A DNA stretch of 64,000 nucleotides from Blastobasis lacticolella (taxonomy: Eukaryota; Arthropoda; Insecta; Lepidoptera; Blastobasidae). Under the pieces are notes generated by a model that did not search any database, was not told the DNA's origin, and saw only the letters and a program-made list of their open reading frames with translations. Position numbers and translations under genes: made by a program. Shown in pieces: positions 11,091 to 22,788 of the stretch (positions are counted from its first letter, which is position 1; the number at the start of each line of letters is the position of its first letter). Location: assembly GCA_905147135.1 (NCBI GenBank), contig LR990055.1, positions 4,155,001-4,219,000 on the forward strand, given 5' to 3'.

Positions 11091-11207
11091 ACCACAAACA
11101 AGGTAGACTATTTAAATCATCTTTGGGCTCAATCTTTAGCAGAATATCTAAAATCTGCAGATTGTTCAATTCACAAAATGTTTTAGCTGTATATGTTATA
11201 AGTCGAT

Positions 11208-11375
11208 CCAATGATTGGTTTCGCTCAAAGTCAGGTGTCATACTCCTTGTGTCTTCAAAATGAATCGGTTAAACCAAAAGAATGATCGTCGGCACATTTG
11301 AGATGTAAAAAACAAAAGACGTACAGAAGTCAGATACAGCACATCACCTGACTTAGAGCGAAACCCATCATTAAT
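11208..11375. repeat. Imperfect inverted repeat, 27-30 bp arms
   Basis: ATGATTGGTTTCGCTCAAAG plus TCAGGTG (about 11,212-11,238) is answered by CACCTGACTTAGAGCGAAAC plus CCATCAT (about 11,345-11,371). About 105 bases separate the arms. It lies 120 bp right of the 468 bp inverted-repeat element and could be a separate small foldback. Confidence 0.6.
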
Positions 11376-11435
11376 AACCCCCAAGTACTGTCGACGGATC
11401 GCCACTCTATGTAACACGTCTAATGCGGAAGGCAA

Positions 11436-12055
11436 TAGAAATAACCAAATACAATAATTTTAATAGTGGAAACGATGAGAGTAACAATGGTAGTGGTTCG
11501 AGAACTCATAGTGAGGACAATCGTTGAATCCGAAAGAGGGCGGACAGATATTATGACCGACTTTATAAGGCGGCACCATACGCGTGACCATGACGCATGT
11601 AACTGCGCCGAAATTTCGACGTAAAACAATACTGACCGTGGTAACAAACCCGATAATATGTGTGATGAAAGTGTAGTGTTATTAACCAAATTCTTAAAGC
11701 CTATAAGAATAAACAGTAATGATCAACTTTAATGTGTCTTGAAAAATGTTATTGGGCTTCTTTCATTTGTTTCTTGTGGTATCTGTAATAATAATAATAT
11801 GACTATAATATAAAATATTAAGACTAATGCAATTACTACATTTGACTAAATACAATACAAAGTTCAAAAGCAAAAAGCGTGAGAGCAAATTAAACAGGAT
11901 TTTTTTTCCATGAAATTAGGTCTATTTTATATTTCCTAAGAATATATTCAAAATAAATAGATATTCCTATATAGGAAAATTGCAATAATATATCCCAACG
12001 TATCAAAAACCAACAGAAATTTATTCTTGTTTTTGTTGGTTTTCTAATTGTCCGC
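11436..12055. other. Unassigned AT-rich DNA
   Basis: The only pattern seen is TTTGACTAAATACAATACAAAG...AAAGCGTGAGAGCAA near 11,838-11,887, which returns in part at 12,127-12,165. Confidence 0.35.
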
Positions 12056-12400
12056 ACAAAAAAGGGTAGGGTAGGTGTGGGATAGGTGTAGGGTAGGTAT
12101 AGGGTAGGTGTTATGCGCTGATTATATTTGACTAAATTCAGAAGCAAAAAGCGTGAGAGCAATACAAAGTGAAATGTATTGCTCATTATATAAGGTCAAT
12201 TTTCATATCACGGCTTGTGAAAAGCGGAGCGACACGTAACATAATATAAGTGATGCTTCTGAATTTAGTTACTCAATTTAGTCAAATGTAATAAGCGCAT
12301 GTGGTAGGTGCAGATGTATGGTAGACGTAAGATAGGTGTAGGGTAGGCGTACGGTAGGCGTAGGGTAGGTGTAGGGTAGGGTAAGTGTAGAGTAAGGTTG
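12056..12400. repeat. GTAGGGTAGGT minisatellite blocks flanking an inverted repeat
   Basis: Two blocks of degenerate GTAGGGTAGGT units (12,060-12,112 and 12,300-12,395) lie outside a pair of inverted arms. TTTGACTAAATTCAGAAGCA at about 12,127 is answered by TGCTTCTGAATTTAGTTACT at about 12,252. GCGCTGATTA and TAATAAGCGC sit further out. The whole resembles a small foldback whose arms end in minisatellite. Confidence 0.6.
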
Positions 12401-12479
12401 ATAGGACGCCACGCGAATGGAGTTGCGCCGGGCCCACTAGTACTATGTATAGATAGATGACCTCTTGCACACCAGTATT

Positions 12480-13165
12480 AGGGAGAACGGCTAGTGTTGT
12501 TCACCGGTGCGCCCGCGCCGTACTAGTTTTGCGACGCTTATTTGCATGTTATTTAACTAGATGGTACCTACTATGCAGGACTTTAATAATACTATACTGA
12601 TTACCGTATGTTTTAGACATAATTTTATTAAAAATTATAATAAAGTTATTTGCAATCTTACATGTTACACTCGTTGCTTGCTGCCGTGGGCGACGACGTA
12701 TAGGACGGCGAGGTACCTACTGAAGTTCGAGCTGCATTACGATAAAGAGCTACTTTTTATATTATAGTAGATGTTAAAAAAGACGTATTTTCTTCATAAT
12801 TTGTGAATAAACTGCAATAAATAGGATACAGTCAACACATGTTTATTAAAGTGTAATTATTTAAATTATGAATAGCCTCAGAGCGTCGGTTGCCGCCATG
12901 CCGCCGTCAGTCATCCCATCCGCTATACGTCTCAAGACATGGGATGAAAGCAGAAAAAGAATATACGTTCTCGAGTAGTGTTTTTAGCGTGATAAAAGTG
13001 GTTTTAAGCTGATTCACTGTAATCATTACGGTAATCATCGTCTTTCGGTCAGCTAACTTATTAAATTCGAGATTAATAACTTTCAGAATTATCTAGGAAC
13101 AACCTATATTATGTAATTCATAGCTATATAATATTTATTTGTTTTCAAATTTGGTAATTCATGTT
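12480..13165. other. Unassigned DNA
   Basis: No gene or repeat recognised. A GC-richer stretch around 12,890-12,930 is too short to interpret. Confidence 0.35.
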
Positions 13166-13169
13166 TTGG

Positions 13170-13515
13170 AAGGTCATCATCATCGTTCTAGAGCTTATCC
13201 CGGCCTCTGCCAAGGTCCGCTTTCCTACCCATTCTTCTCCACTTCGCCCAGTCTTCGGCATACTCGCGTCGACTACTCTTGCATCCGAGTCAGCGATATC
13301 AATTCATCGCTTCTTGGGTCGCCCACGGGTCCACTTTCCTGATACCAGCAGGTTCAGGTACCTATTTCCCACGTATCTCTAAGGCTTACGCAACACATGA
13401 CCAAACCAGCGTAGACGAGCCTCCTTGATCTTGTCTGCGATATCCCTCACGCCAAGGCTGCCACGGATGTATTCATTACGTTCTCGATCGAGCCGCGTAA
13501 CTCCGCACATGCACC
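13170..13515 (-). pseudogene. RTE-type LINE ORF2 C-terminal remnant
   Basis: The minus strand reads RCMCGVTRLDRERNEYIRG, then SLGVRDIADKIKEARLRW, FGHVLRKP, a stop where the family has a residue, RYVGNRYLNLLVSGKW, then TRGRPKKR, another stop, and IDIADSDARVVDAS. The order C-G-VTRLDR-RN-YI, IADK-x-EARLRWFGHV-R, GRPKKRW is that of the post-polymerase domain of RTE-clade LINEs. Two in-frame stops make it a pseudogene. The frame is otherwise continuous to the AGAACGATGATGATG-like 3' end, so this is a 3'-terminal, 5'-truncated copy. Confidence 0.8.
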
Positions 13516-13699
13516 GCGTTGTGAAAGGTAATGAAATTTATTTGGGTGTTCATTAAAACACTTGGAAGGTAATCACGTACCATTAGTATTTAACATTGTC
13601 TAACCGCAACCATTGACTAGTCGGTTGGTGAAATTTTCTGTGAAATCTTCAAGATTACCCCAGAATATTTTTGGTGTTCTCCAGGCAATATTCAGATTA

Positions 13700-15700
13700 G
13701 CCCAGCGGGGGGAGTGTGATTTCTTATTGACATTTGTTCCATTCCCATTATTTTCCCAGTGCCCCTTTTTTCAATGCTTTACCAGTAGCGTAATTTCTAT
13801 TCCAGTTTTTCTGCATTCCTTAATTTTGCCAGTAGCGTAATTTCCAATCGCATTTTTCCCCGTTCATGACTTTTACAACAATGAATTTCTATTCTCTACA
13901 AATTTTTCTTCAGCAGATTTCCCCAGTTGTAATTACCAGAAACGTAGACCAGAATAAGGACGCTGGTCTAGGTCGTATTTTTGAACCGTTTTTATTACAT
14001 TCGTATGTGAATTAGCTACCTATATTTTTCACACTCATCGCAATTGGAGCCACAAGTGTGTAAGAGATAGGTAGCTAATTCGCATCCGAATTTAATTCAA
14101 ACAGTTCAAAAATACGGCGACAGGAAAAGAACAAAGTCCAGGTTTAGGTCCAGGCGCAGATCCAGGAGCCGCATTTTTAACCCGTTCTGATTACAGTCGT
14201 ATGCGAAGTAGCTACCTATGTTTTTCACACTCGTTGCAGTTTGTCATAAGTGTGAAAGATATAGGTAGCTAATTTGCATACAAATTCAATTCGAACGGTT
14301 CAAATATGCGGCGCAAGGACAAGATCAAGGACCAGGACCAGAAAAAAGTCCAGGTCCAGGTCCAGCTCCAGGCGCAGATCCAGGAGCCACATTTTTAAAC
14401 CTTACTGTCTATATTCGTATGCGAATTTGCTACCTATCTCTTTCATACTCGTTGCAATTTACTACAAGTTTGAAAGAGACAGGTAGCTATTCGTCCACGA
14501 GTTCAATTCGAAAGGTTCAAATATACGGTGCAAGAAAAGATCAAGGACCAGGACCAGAACAAGGACTAGGTCCAGGTCCAGGCGCAGGTCCAGGAGCCGC
14601 ATTTTTGAACCGTTCTGATTACATTCATATGCAAATTAGCTGTCTATCTCTTTCACACTCAGTGCAATTTTCCACAAGTTTGAAAGAGACAGGTAGCTAA
14701 TTTGCATACGAATTCAATTCGATAGGTTCAAATATACGGTGCAAGGACAAAATCAAGGACCAGGACCAGAACAAGGACTAGGTCCAGGTCCAGGCGCAGA
14801 TCCAGGAGCCGCATTTTTAACCCGTTCTGAGTACATTTGTATGGGAATTAGCCACCTATGTTTTTCATACTTGTTGCAATTTATCACAAGTGTGAAAGAT
14901 ATAGGTAGTAATTCGCATACGAATTCAATTCGAACGGTTCAAATATACGGCGCAAGAACAAGATCAAGGACCAGAACCATAACAAAGTCCAGGTCCAGGT
15001 CCAGCTCCAGGCTCAGATCCAGGAGCCGCATCTTTAAACCTTTCTGACTAGATTCGTATGCGAATTTGCTACCTATCACTTTCACACTCGTTGCAATTTA
15101 CTACAAGTTTGAAAGAGACAGGTAGCTAATTCTCACACGAGTTCAATTCGAAAGGTTCAAATATACGGTGCAAGGACAAGATCAAGGAACAGGACCAGAA
15201 CAAGGACCAAGTCCAGAACAAGGACCAGGACCAAAACAAGGATCAAGACCCGCATTTTTTACCGTTTGGACTAGATTCGTATGCGAATTAGCTACTTATC
15301 TCTTTCACACTCGTCGTAATTTACAACAAGGTTGAAAGAAACAGGTAGCTAAATCGCATACTAATTCAATTCGAACAGTTCAATAATACGGCGCAAGGAC
15401 CAAAATAAAGTCGAGGTCCATGTACAGGTTTAAGTCCTCCCGGTAATTTCAACTGGGGTAACCTGCGAAAATTTATAGAGAAGTAAAAATACTTCAATTA
15501 AGAAGAATGCAAATGGAAATTACGATAGCGGCACAATTCAGGAATTGGGGAAAACGAGGATGGAAATCACGCTACGACTAACTAAAAACTTGGCAAAAAA
15601 TGCTCTGGGAATAAAGGGAATTGTCATTCCCTTCCTCAGCCTAAAATTACCATCTTTGCAAATGTCATTCAGGATGTCATTACCAGTCGTCGTTTTCCTT
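13700..15700. mobile_element. Foldback-like element: diverged inverted arms around a hairpin array
   Basis: The left arm (about 13,730-13,945) and the reverse complement of the right arm (about 15,442-15,655) align over roughly 210 bases. Shared anchors are CGTAGCGT/AGCGTAATTTCC, CCCCAGTTG-AATTACC and TCTCTAYAAATTTT. I judge identity at about two thirds, by eye. Between them lies the tandem hairpin array described separately. Long inverted arms plus internal tandem repeats are typical of foldback elements. No transposase frame is present, and outer ends and target duplication are not fixed. Confidence 0.5.
13960..15430. repeat. Tandem array of 210-224 bp hairpin units with GGTCCA tracts
   Basis: The landmark GATCCAGGAGCCGCAT recurs at about 14,160, 14,378, 14,588, 14,800 and 15,017, with a decayed version near 15,245. 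Spacing is 210 to 224 bp, about six and a half units. Each unit has two parts. One is a hairpin with about 55 bp arms (GAATTAGCTACCTATCTCTT against AAGAGATAGGTAGCTAATTC-type arms). The other is a spacer of AAGGACCAGGACCAG followed by GGTCCAGGTCCAGG, itself partly self-complementary. Open frames giving Pro-Gly repeats are a by-product of the hexamer. Confidence 0.8.
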
Positions 15701-15715
15701 CAGATAGATTAAATT

Positions 15716-15795
15716 GCCAAATCCTGGATTATGGTCAAGACAGACCCTGGGCTCTCGTGCGCGAACACACAACCGGGACAATCCCACCAAGAACT
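15716..15795 (+). mobile_element. SINE 3' tail fragment
   Basis: GCCAAATCCTGGATTATGGT and CACAACCGGGACAATCCC-A-CCAAGA match the last 80 bases of the SINE family on the plus strand. The head and body are absent. It abuts the right edge of the foldback-like element. Confidence 0.7.
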
Positions 15796-16129
15796 TTCTA
15801 ATTGGTTGACAAAAGAAAAGCTGACACAACATGTGTATGACAGACAAATGCGTGAAAAGATTGCGGTTAGTAAGTATATAGAGGACAGGTACTCTTACTG
15901 CTGTCGTTTATTTTAGTTAGATTGACGAACAATAAACATCAGTATTAAATAATTTTATTACATACCATGTGTTGACCCTTGGGAATCGGATCTGGGCGTT
16001 GGAGACGTTGTCTTATCAGTTGCAGCTGTATGGTTAGCTTCAATATAAAAATAGCTATAACAAAAATGTAGTTCTGAAAATGTAATACAGAACTGTGGAG
16101 CATAGTTTTACGATATAAAAAAGAAAACA

Positions 16130-16477
16130 TCTTAGCGTGAATGTCCCGGTTGTGCTCTCGAGGACGAGGGCCTGGGGTCCGCCTTGAACATGATCCAGGA
16201 TTTGGCGATCAGGTAATTACAATGGAGCGACTACCATCTGACCTCCGTGACCCTGCTATGAGGGGAACCTGACCAGATTGGATCATGGTTACAAATTCAT
16301 TTGCCTGAATTTGCAGGTTTCATCACGATGTTTTCCCTCACCCTAAGAGCATCGGTAAGAATTCAACTAATATACATAACTCAGAAAAGAGTCATTGGTA
16401 CATGGCCGCAGCGGGATTCGAACCCGGTACCTCTCGCTTACGAGTCGAATACTCAGCCGCCCGGCCACCGACGCTCT
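16130..16477 (-). mobile_element. tRNA-derived SINE, full-length with 12 bp target duplication
   Basis: Complete copy on the minus strand, with a head B box GGGTTCGAATCCCGC. TTTTACGATATA at 16,106-16,117 and 16,479-16,490 is a 12 bp target-site duplication. The A box region (GGCCGGGCGGCTGAGTAT) lacks part of the usual spacing. Confidence 0.85.
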
Positions 16478-16539
16478 ATTTTACGATATACTTAGATATA
16501 AAATAAATATTCTACGCTAATGGATCAACCAAATACCAA

Positions 16540-16860
16540 CAGACTTTGGATTCGGTGGAAAAATGTGCAAAGAAGATAATTTGTGATCCGCAATTGATTC
16601 ATAGTAAGCTGCAGAGCATCGAACATCGGCATTGGGTTGCACGTCTGTCGGTCTGCACAGTCGGTCGGTAATAGTCTCGTTCCGCTGGCCCCTTTCCGTC
16701 ATCGGGAAATGCGATTCAGACGAACGCATCATCTTTTGTCGTGGATCTTCTAGCTATCCGCCCGAGACGCGTTTGTTCAACCTTTATAATGCGTATGGCT
16801 AAGGAATGGAACACGCTACCTGTGAGATGGCCGTCAAGTGCCGGGCTAGTCTAATAAAAA
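16540..16860 (+). pseudogene. Jockey/CR1-type LINE ORF2 C-terminus, frameshifted
   Basis: Plus-strand reading gives LDSVEKCAKKIICDPQL, then HSKLQSIEHRHWVARLSV in one frame. After a gap another frame gives MRMAKEWNTLPVRWPSS. R/EKCAKKIIGDP, SLEHRR-VA-LSVFY and AKEWN-LP are consecutive motifs at the C-terminus of jockey/CR1-like LINE proteins. At least two frame changes separate the pieces, so the copy is dead. Confidence 0.75.
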
Positions 16861-17417
16861 TAAACATTGTAAATAGATAGCGGGAAGTGGTACATACTCG
16901 TATTTGTAATTGTTATGATTAGTTAACACGATGCGTCTTCCGGTACGTGGTCGTCACTCAAGAACTTTACTGTCCTATAGGTCATTTGTTCTTGTTTCAT
17001 CTTCTGTCGGCTATTTGCCCTGCCCACTTTAAGCTGGCAATTCTTCACGCTGGTCGGTGACCTCCAAAATAATGAAATTCATTATTAATTAACAACTCCT
17101 AGGTCACCTGGAGCATCAGCTCATCAGCGATCACCAGTGTTGCCTCCATCGGGCCTATTTTCTGGTGATCTGTTAGTATATCTGACCCACAAATGGGCAG
17201 CAGCCATTGAAAGCATGGGGATAGCCTTAGCGGTCAGCTTAGCATTACATATATCTTCAACCGGGTCTGGCACACAGCGCTTCTATTGAAGCTTCAATCC
17301 TTCTCCGTTGTATAGTAGGTTTAGAATAGAAAGGATAGGACTTTTATGGAAAGATCCAACTTATTTGGTGTTGTCTGACTTGGACAATTTAAGCCTATAA
17401 AATAAAATGCACAACCT
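16861..17417. other. Unassigned DNA with weak LINE-like text
   Basis: The stretch 16,930-17,060 (CTATTTGCCCTGCCCACTTT...GGTCGGTGACCTCC) resembles by eye part of the LTR element interior at 24,810-24,870 (GTGGCCTGCCCACTGCCACTTT...GTCGGTGACTTC). The relation is too weak to name. Confidence 0.3.
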
Positions 17418-17772
17418 AGAAGCGGTGGCCTAGTGGTTAAGGTATCGGAATCGTAAGCGCAAGGTACCGAGGGTTCAAATCCCACTGCTGCCATGTACCA
17501 ATGACTCTTTTTGAGTAATGCACATTATTTGAATACTAATCGATAACCTTACGGTGATGAAAATCATCGCGATGAAACCTGCGCTTTCAGGCGACTGAAT
17601 GTGCAACCATGATCCAATCTGGCCGAGTTCCTCTTTTAGCAGGGTTACGGAGGTCAGATGGCAATTGTTCCACTGTAATTATATGATCTGCCAAATCCTG
17701 GATCATGGTCACGGCGGACCCCGGGCCCTCGTGCGCGAGAGCACAACCGGGACATTAATGCCAAGATGACGA
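17418..17772 (+). mobile_element. tRNA-derived SINE, full-length, plus strand
   Basis: The head AGCGGTGGCCTAGTGGTTAA (A box) and GGGTTCAAATCCCACTG (B box, from 17,471) are well kept. The body follows and the copy ends GGGACATTAATGCCAAGATG. It is one of only three copies in plus orientation that keep substantial length. Confidence 0.85.
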
Positions 17773-18146
17773 GCTTTATTGATGAAACAGGGTACGTTAC
17801 CATTTCCTTAGAGCTTTGTCTAAAGGCGCACTGGGAATTATGTATTATTGTGATGGATGTGTACTTTTTACACATGTAATCAGTTGTGTAATATAAATAC
17901 ATTAAATATATCAATTATTTGAGAACAATACAATATTGTTTGATTGGTTACAATGACAGCCAACCATAGATTTATTGTCAATTTTTCCGTCACTTGACCT
18001 CTTTCGTATGATTTATTTGATAAAGCCAGGTTTCCACTGTAATCTGTTTCAACATCACTACATATCATAAAACAAAAGTCCCTGTCTGCTTGTTCGCGAT
18101 AAACTCAAAAACTCCTAAATGGATTTTCATGCGGTTTTATCTGGAC
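17773..18146. other. Unassigned DNA
   Basis: No feature recognised. Confidence 0.35.
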
Positions 18147-18278
18147 AATATAGAAATGGAAAACGTGCTGCCCATTTCCCAGCCTACGGAGACTCTGAAA
18201 CATAAGTCGCCTTATACGACACCCACGAGAGTAAGGGGTTGGTACTATTCTACTCTGCGGGATACCACATAGCAACAC
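18147..18278. repeat. Partial copy of dispersed repeat R (see 38,246-38,503)
   Basis: GCTGCCCATTTCCCAGCCTA, AAGTCGCCTTATACGACACC and CTATTCTACTCTGCGGGATA match the second half of the repeat at 38,246 and 62,771, in the same order. Confidence 0.7.
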
Positions 18279-18579
18279 CAAGAGACTAGCATTACCTATA
18301 TGTATTTATAGCAGTAGACTTTTCCATTCTTGTGAACGGGTTGTGTAGACGGTAGTCGCCGTATGTAGAAAGCCACAATATCGAGTTAATTTTACAAGCA
18401 ATGAAATAAGACCATACTAGGATAGGACGACGCGCAGGAGGATCGCCTTCTGTATTAGGCCTCAGAATATTAATATGGTTACGTTAAATGGGTTTGGTTT
18501 ACCGGGTAGACAGCGGACCCGGTTAAAGACTTTAGCCCCGAAGAAAGTCCGCTTGCCCTGCTCTTACTGTAAGGGAAAA

Positions 18580-18870
18580 ACCAGCATATTCAGACGACTG
18601 ACTGACAAACCATGATCCAATCAAGTTTTTTGCTCATCTACACTTCTGCCGTAAATAAGATTCTGCTTAATCTAGTTTCTGCTTTATCCCGTGCCTGCCG
18701 AAACCCGCGAAAATAATCTTTTGAGGAGGTGAGGATATAAAGAAAGTCATGGAGGTTAGATGTCGCTCCAGTGTAATTACCTGTTTCGCCATATTCTGGC
18801 CCAAGGCTGACCCCGGGCTCACATGTGCGAAAGCACAACCGGGACTATATTGCCAAGATGATGATGATGA
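18580..18870 (+). mobile_element. SINE, head missing and body interrupted
   Basis: CATATTCAGACGACTGACTG-ACAAACCATGATCCAATC (body) is split by about 110 unrelated bases, then resumes at CATGGAGGTTAGATG and ends GGGACTATATTGCCAAGATG followed by (ATG)n. The tRNA-like head is absent. Confidence 0.7.
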
Positions 18871-19759
18871 CATATAAACCTTCCAGAATAAATTATCTAA
18901 ATCATAGTAAATACCGCATTAAAATCCATGACGTGATTTACGATTTAGCGGATACAGACAGATAGATGCGTAAAGCGACGTTATTTTATAAAATGTAAGG
19001 ATCCGCAGTGAAAACCTGCCTTAAGAATCACAAATAATTAATATGTTAAAAATATATTTGTGGTTAAAATGGAGAAACTCTTTGCATGGTTGCATGATTT
19101 TGAACCATAGAGAGAAAGAATGCAACTAACGATTTAACTGCAATTTAACTGGGATGATGCTGTGATGATGCTGTGATTATGCTGCGATGTTATTGTGACT
19201 GACTCGATACCTCAACGTAGTTATAGTAACATCACAGTAACATTGCAACACAATAACAACTGCATTGCACACCAGAATCGGTACCCAGACCTTGTTTTAC
19301 TTTCGGTTCTAGAACCTTTTAAGTTCGGCAGTTGTGAAACTGCATTGGGTATTAGTTTTTTACCCTACTGTGTCAGAAGGAGGGTTATGTTTTTTGAACG
19401 TATGAATCAGAATCATATTCAAGAGCGGGTTTTGGGTGCCATTGTTACTGTTGACATTTTTTTCTCTAAAACCAATCGAGTGGGGTATCAAAATAAAAGT
19501 TTCAAAAATATATACATCTGAAAAGAACACTTAAAATAATTGTTTAATTTACAGTTTTTTAATTGCAGTCGGGTTTTTTAGTTTCTGTACTACCCACTTG
19601 TTAGCCGTCACTTATAGCATTTCATATCGATTTTTTATCAGCATTTTATATAGATTTAGACCACTTTGACGACTTAGTTAGCCAAATACAGTCTACACGT
19701 GATCCCGCCTCGTACCTCGCATCTATTGGTAAAAGTATAAGTATAAGTGTTTCCTTTGG
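18871..19759. other. Unassigned DNA
   Basis: A TGATGCTGTGA-type short repeat at 19,130-19,260 faces GTAACATCACAGTAACATTG on the right, giving a loose inverted repeat. The 108-codon open frame at 19,195-19,521 has no domain I recognise. Confidence 0.35.
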
Positions 19760-19915
19760 ACTATGACATGGGATCGTTCAAGAGGTATATTAGAGGTCTC
19801 TTCAGAGGCGGGCAACGCATTGGTGACTCCCCTGGTGTTGCTGATGTCCATAGGCGGCGGTGACCACTTTCCATCAGGTGGCCCGCTTGCCTGTTTGTCT
19901 GCCGTATAACATAAA
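19760..19915 (+). mobile_element. LINE 3'-end fragment with poly(A)-like end
   Basis: GACATGGGATCGTTCAAGAG through GGCGGTGACCACTTTCCATC-AGGTGGCC, then GCCGTATAACATAAAAAAAA. The terminal A run fits a retroposed 3' end. Same family as 2613-2770, more diverged. Confidence 0.65.
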
Positions 19916-19917
19916 AA

Positions 19918-20436
19918 AAAAAACTTATTACTTACCGTACAATGCTCGTATGCTCCATGATTTCCGCTGTGCCCATGCTGTGTAGTCCAAATTCAATTTT
20001 GTGTGACTGTAACTACACGTGTGATATATTACCTCCATGGCTTTTACACGGACAACACGCTGTGGAGACGTAGTCGCTCGCTGTGGACCTTAAAGAAAGC
20101 TCATTATCACCCACAACCCACTTTAGTACCTAGTATAACTTCCGATAAGTTAGAAAACATGTTACGTACCAACCTACACGCGGTTTATAGCTGAGTGGAA
20201 AGTGCATCGACGGGTGTTAAAACCCGTCTTCAAACAAATAGACGAGCTATAAAACCAAATTAATCGTCGAGATCGTCAAGGAAAGCATAAAGGCAGCAGC
20301 ATAAACTCTTGTGGGTACTGTATGTGTGGCTCTAAGTACATCTACATGGATTAAAAGACTGACTTTGAGTTTATGTAAAGTTCAAACTAATTAGCCATGT
20401 GGTGACTACTCTTGTACGGATGTCGTAATGCAATAA
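19918..20436. other. Unassigned DNA
   Basis: No supported feature. Confidence 0.35.
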
Positions 20437-20687
20437 TCATCTTGGTGTCAATAAGTATCACGGTTGTGATCTCCCGCGCGCGAGGGCCTGGGGTCCGCCT
20501 TGACCATGATCCAGGATTTGGCAGATTGAATGTGCAGATTTCCTAACGATGCGTTCCCTCACTGTCAGAGAGCGTGCAAATAATACATTACTTGTGAGTA
20601 AACATCGGTACTTACATGCACTGGGGATCGTACTCGGTACCTTTAGTTTACGATGTCGATCCGTTAGCTATTACGCCACCAACGCTC
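20437..20687 (-). mobile_element. SINE, internally deleted
   Basis: Tail (CATCTTGGTGTCAATAAGTA, CCATGATCCAGGATTTGGCA) and tRNA-like head (GAGCGTTGGTGGCGTAATAG on the minus strand) are present. The middle of the body, about 70-80 bases, is missing after GGCAGATTGAATGTGCAG. Confidence 0.8.
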
Positions 20688-20689
20688 AC

Positions 20690-21490
20690 CGACTTACGGA
20701 TTTTTTTTTGTTTATGCGCTCACAGCTACGTGTAATGGACACCCTCTGGGATCCCCTATTATCCCGCCTCCCTCCTAGGGAGGCGGAGAACTTTCATGAC
20801 CAGCGTGTAGTCGGCCGGCTGGTTATGCAAGAGACGCTACAAAAAATCCTAAGCGCATACTTGCTAAAATCCGCCTGTAGCCGGGAAGGCTTTTAAGGCT
20901 TCATCGGATGCAACATCACTAATGGAGACTAATGCATTAAATTGTGCATTAGAAGCATACTCATAGTACATCATTGTAATTCTCTATTCGTGAAACGGTT
21001 GAATTATTTTAGATTGAAGCAAACAACGCTGTGACAAACGAGCAGACTGAATAAATACTGATTACCAATTTGAATTGAATGCGAATTTACCCGTCAATAG
21101 GGGTTTTACCATGGTGGTATCGTGTTAATTTCCTAATTGCACGTATGTTTTAGGTCGCCCTAGATTGGACGCGTGAAGTGAAAACAATCCAATATTGGAT
21201 GCGTTTTCATTTCGGAGCAGTTCGAATGTTAATTACTGTCATTGGTGCTTATTAATTAATGTTTTGGTTATGTAAATGTAACAGCTACATATTTTTCTTC
21301 CATCGCTTGTTGGAAATAAACATACTTACTTACTTATGTTTATTTCAATTCCCATATTTTGCCTACGTGTCAGCTATTCATACAATGGAGACCGACAACA
21401 TAACGTGTCCTCCAGTCCGAACCACGTAGCGCCTGGTGATGTTATTGTCTATACGTAGGTAGTAGAAAACTGTAGCATCACCCATCATCA
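20690..21490. other. Unassigned DNA
   Basis: The 115-codon frame at 20,549-20,896 runs through the SINE into this stretch and is not a gene. No other signal. Confidence 0.35.
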
Positions 21491-21811
21491 TCATCTTGGC
21501 GCGGGGGCCGGGGTTCGCCGTGACCGTGATCCAGGATTTGGCAGATCAGATAATTACGGTGAAGCGACTATCATCTGACCTTCGTAACCCTGCTACCAGG
21601 AGAACCTGACCAGATTGGGTCATGGTTATACATGCAGTCGCCTGAATGTGCATATTTCCTTACGATGTTTTCTCTCACCGTAAGAGCATCGGTTTGTGTT
21701 TAACTAATGTACATTTTAATAAATGGTCATTGTACGTGGCGGCACTGGGGTTCAAAACCGGTACCTAAGAATACGAGTCGGACCCCTTAACCATTAAGCC
21801 ACCGACGCTCT
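21491..21811 (-). mobile_element. SINE, full-length but diverged
   Basis: Complete family order on the minus strand from GAGCGTCGGTGGCTTAATGG to CATCATCATC at the left. AAAACTGTAGC occurs on both sides (near 21,467 and 21,831) and may be part of an extended target duplication. Confidence 0.8.
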
Positions 21812-22788
21812 AACCACGTACCTATAGGTAAAAACTGTAGCTTCCCTTTGGCGTAAAAAGTGTCATTAATTCTCTTCAGATCGGGATCATATACTGCTCT
21901 TGGCAGTGAAAGCAGTTAATTTCGGATGCGGCAGGCGTCCGCAATACAAGCCACAATTTCGCAGGGCTGCAAACACAATAGAAAACTCTGTTGTCCATTT
22001 TCGAGGTCATAGACTGACAACCCTTGAACTATCACTCGCCTTGTATTGCATGATATCCTCGACAGGGGATTGATGTTCTTTTTATTCTTACCAGTTTTCC
22101 AGTAGGTATTGATAGTTGGTTTCAAAAAGCATCAATAGATGGCGCTCGTACAATTTTGGTAATCTTTTCATAATCTGTATGATGGTGGCAGTGATTTCAT
22201 GCAGCCAACTAATACTAAACATTTTTATTTTATTAATATAAACATAACTGTTAAAGGTTAAACGAAATGTAAAAAGAAATATTTATAGAAGTTGGCACTA
22301 TGTTCCATTATTATTACAACCTCTAAAATGGTTGAAAACTATTGACAAATACAATATTATCCAATACAACGTACCCAGTGTTTATATCCTTTTTGCTAAG
22401 AACCTATTTCAAGCGATTATCAATTACCAAAATTGTTGGGGCGCCATCTAGTGAGTGGTTAGGAATGCTTTAGATACCTATTGGAAAACTGCTCATTGGA
22501 GAAAAGTTTAGACTTTTTTATTTTTTACAAATCATTGTCAGTGTCAAAGTTTGTCTGCCTCTCACAAGGCAGCCAGGCTCCAAATTGGACAGGCCCTTCA
22601 AGCCCGTTGTTTGCTTTCTATAAAAATCCTTTGCAAAATAGAATACGTATGTAAATAAGTTGGTAGACCCGGTAATGGCGCTGACAACAAAATAACATTT
22701 CAAAAATGCGCCACTTTTCTAGTTTGTGACACGGTACTGCAAACATAATATCATAAGAAATATATCCTGCATAGGAGTCTAAAATAAT
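21812..22788. other. Unassigned AT-rich DNA
   Basis: No supported gene. GATGGCGCTCG at 22,139 and GGCGCCATCTAG at 22,440 could be a small inverted pair of an old element. Confidence 0.35.

Noticed and set aside
14274..15047. Pro/Gly-rich repetitive proteins (PGPEQGLGPGPG-like)
   Set aside because: The GGTCCA/GGACCA linker of the hairpin array encodes them by chance. Frames run through hairpin arms and change between units.
20549..20896. 115-codon protein
   Set aside because: The frame starts within a SINE and runs into unrelated DNA.
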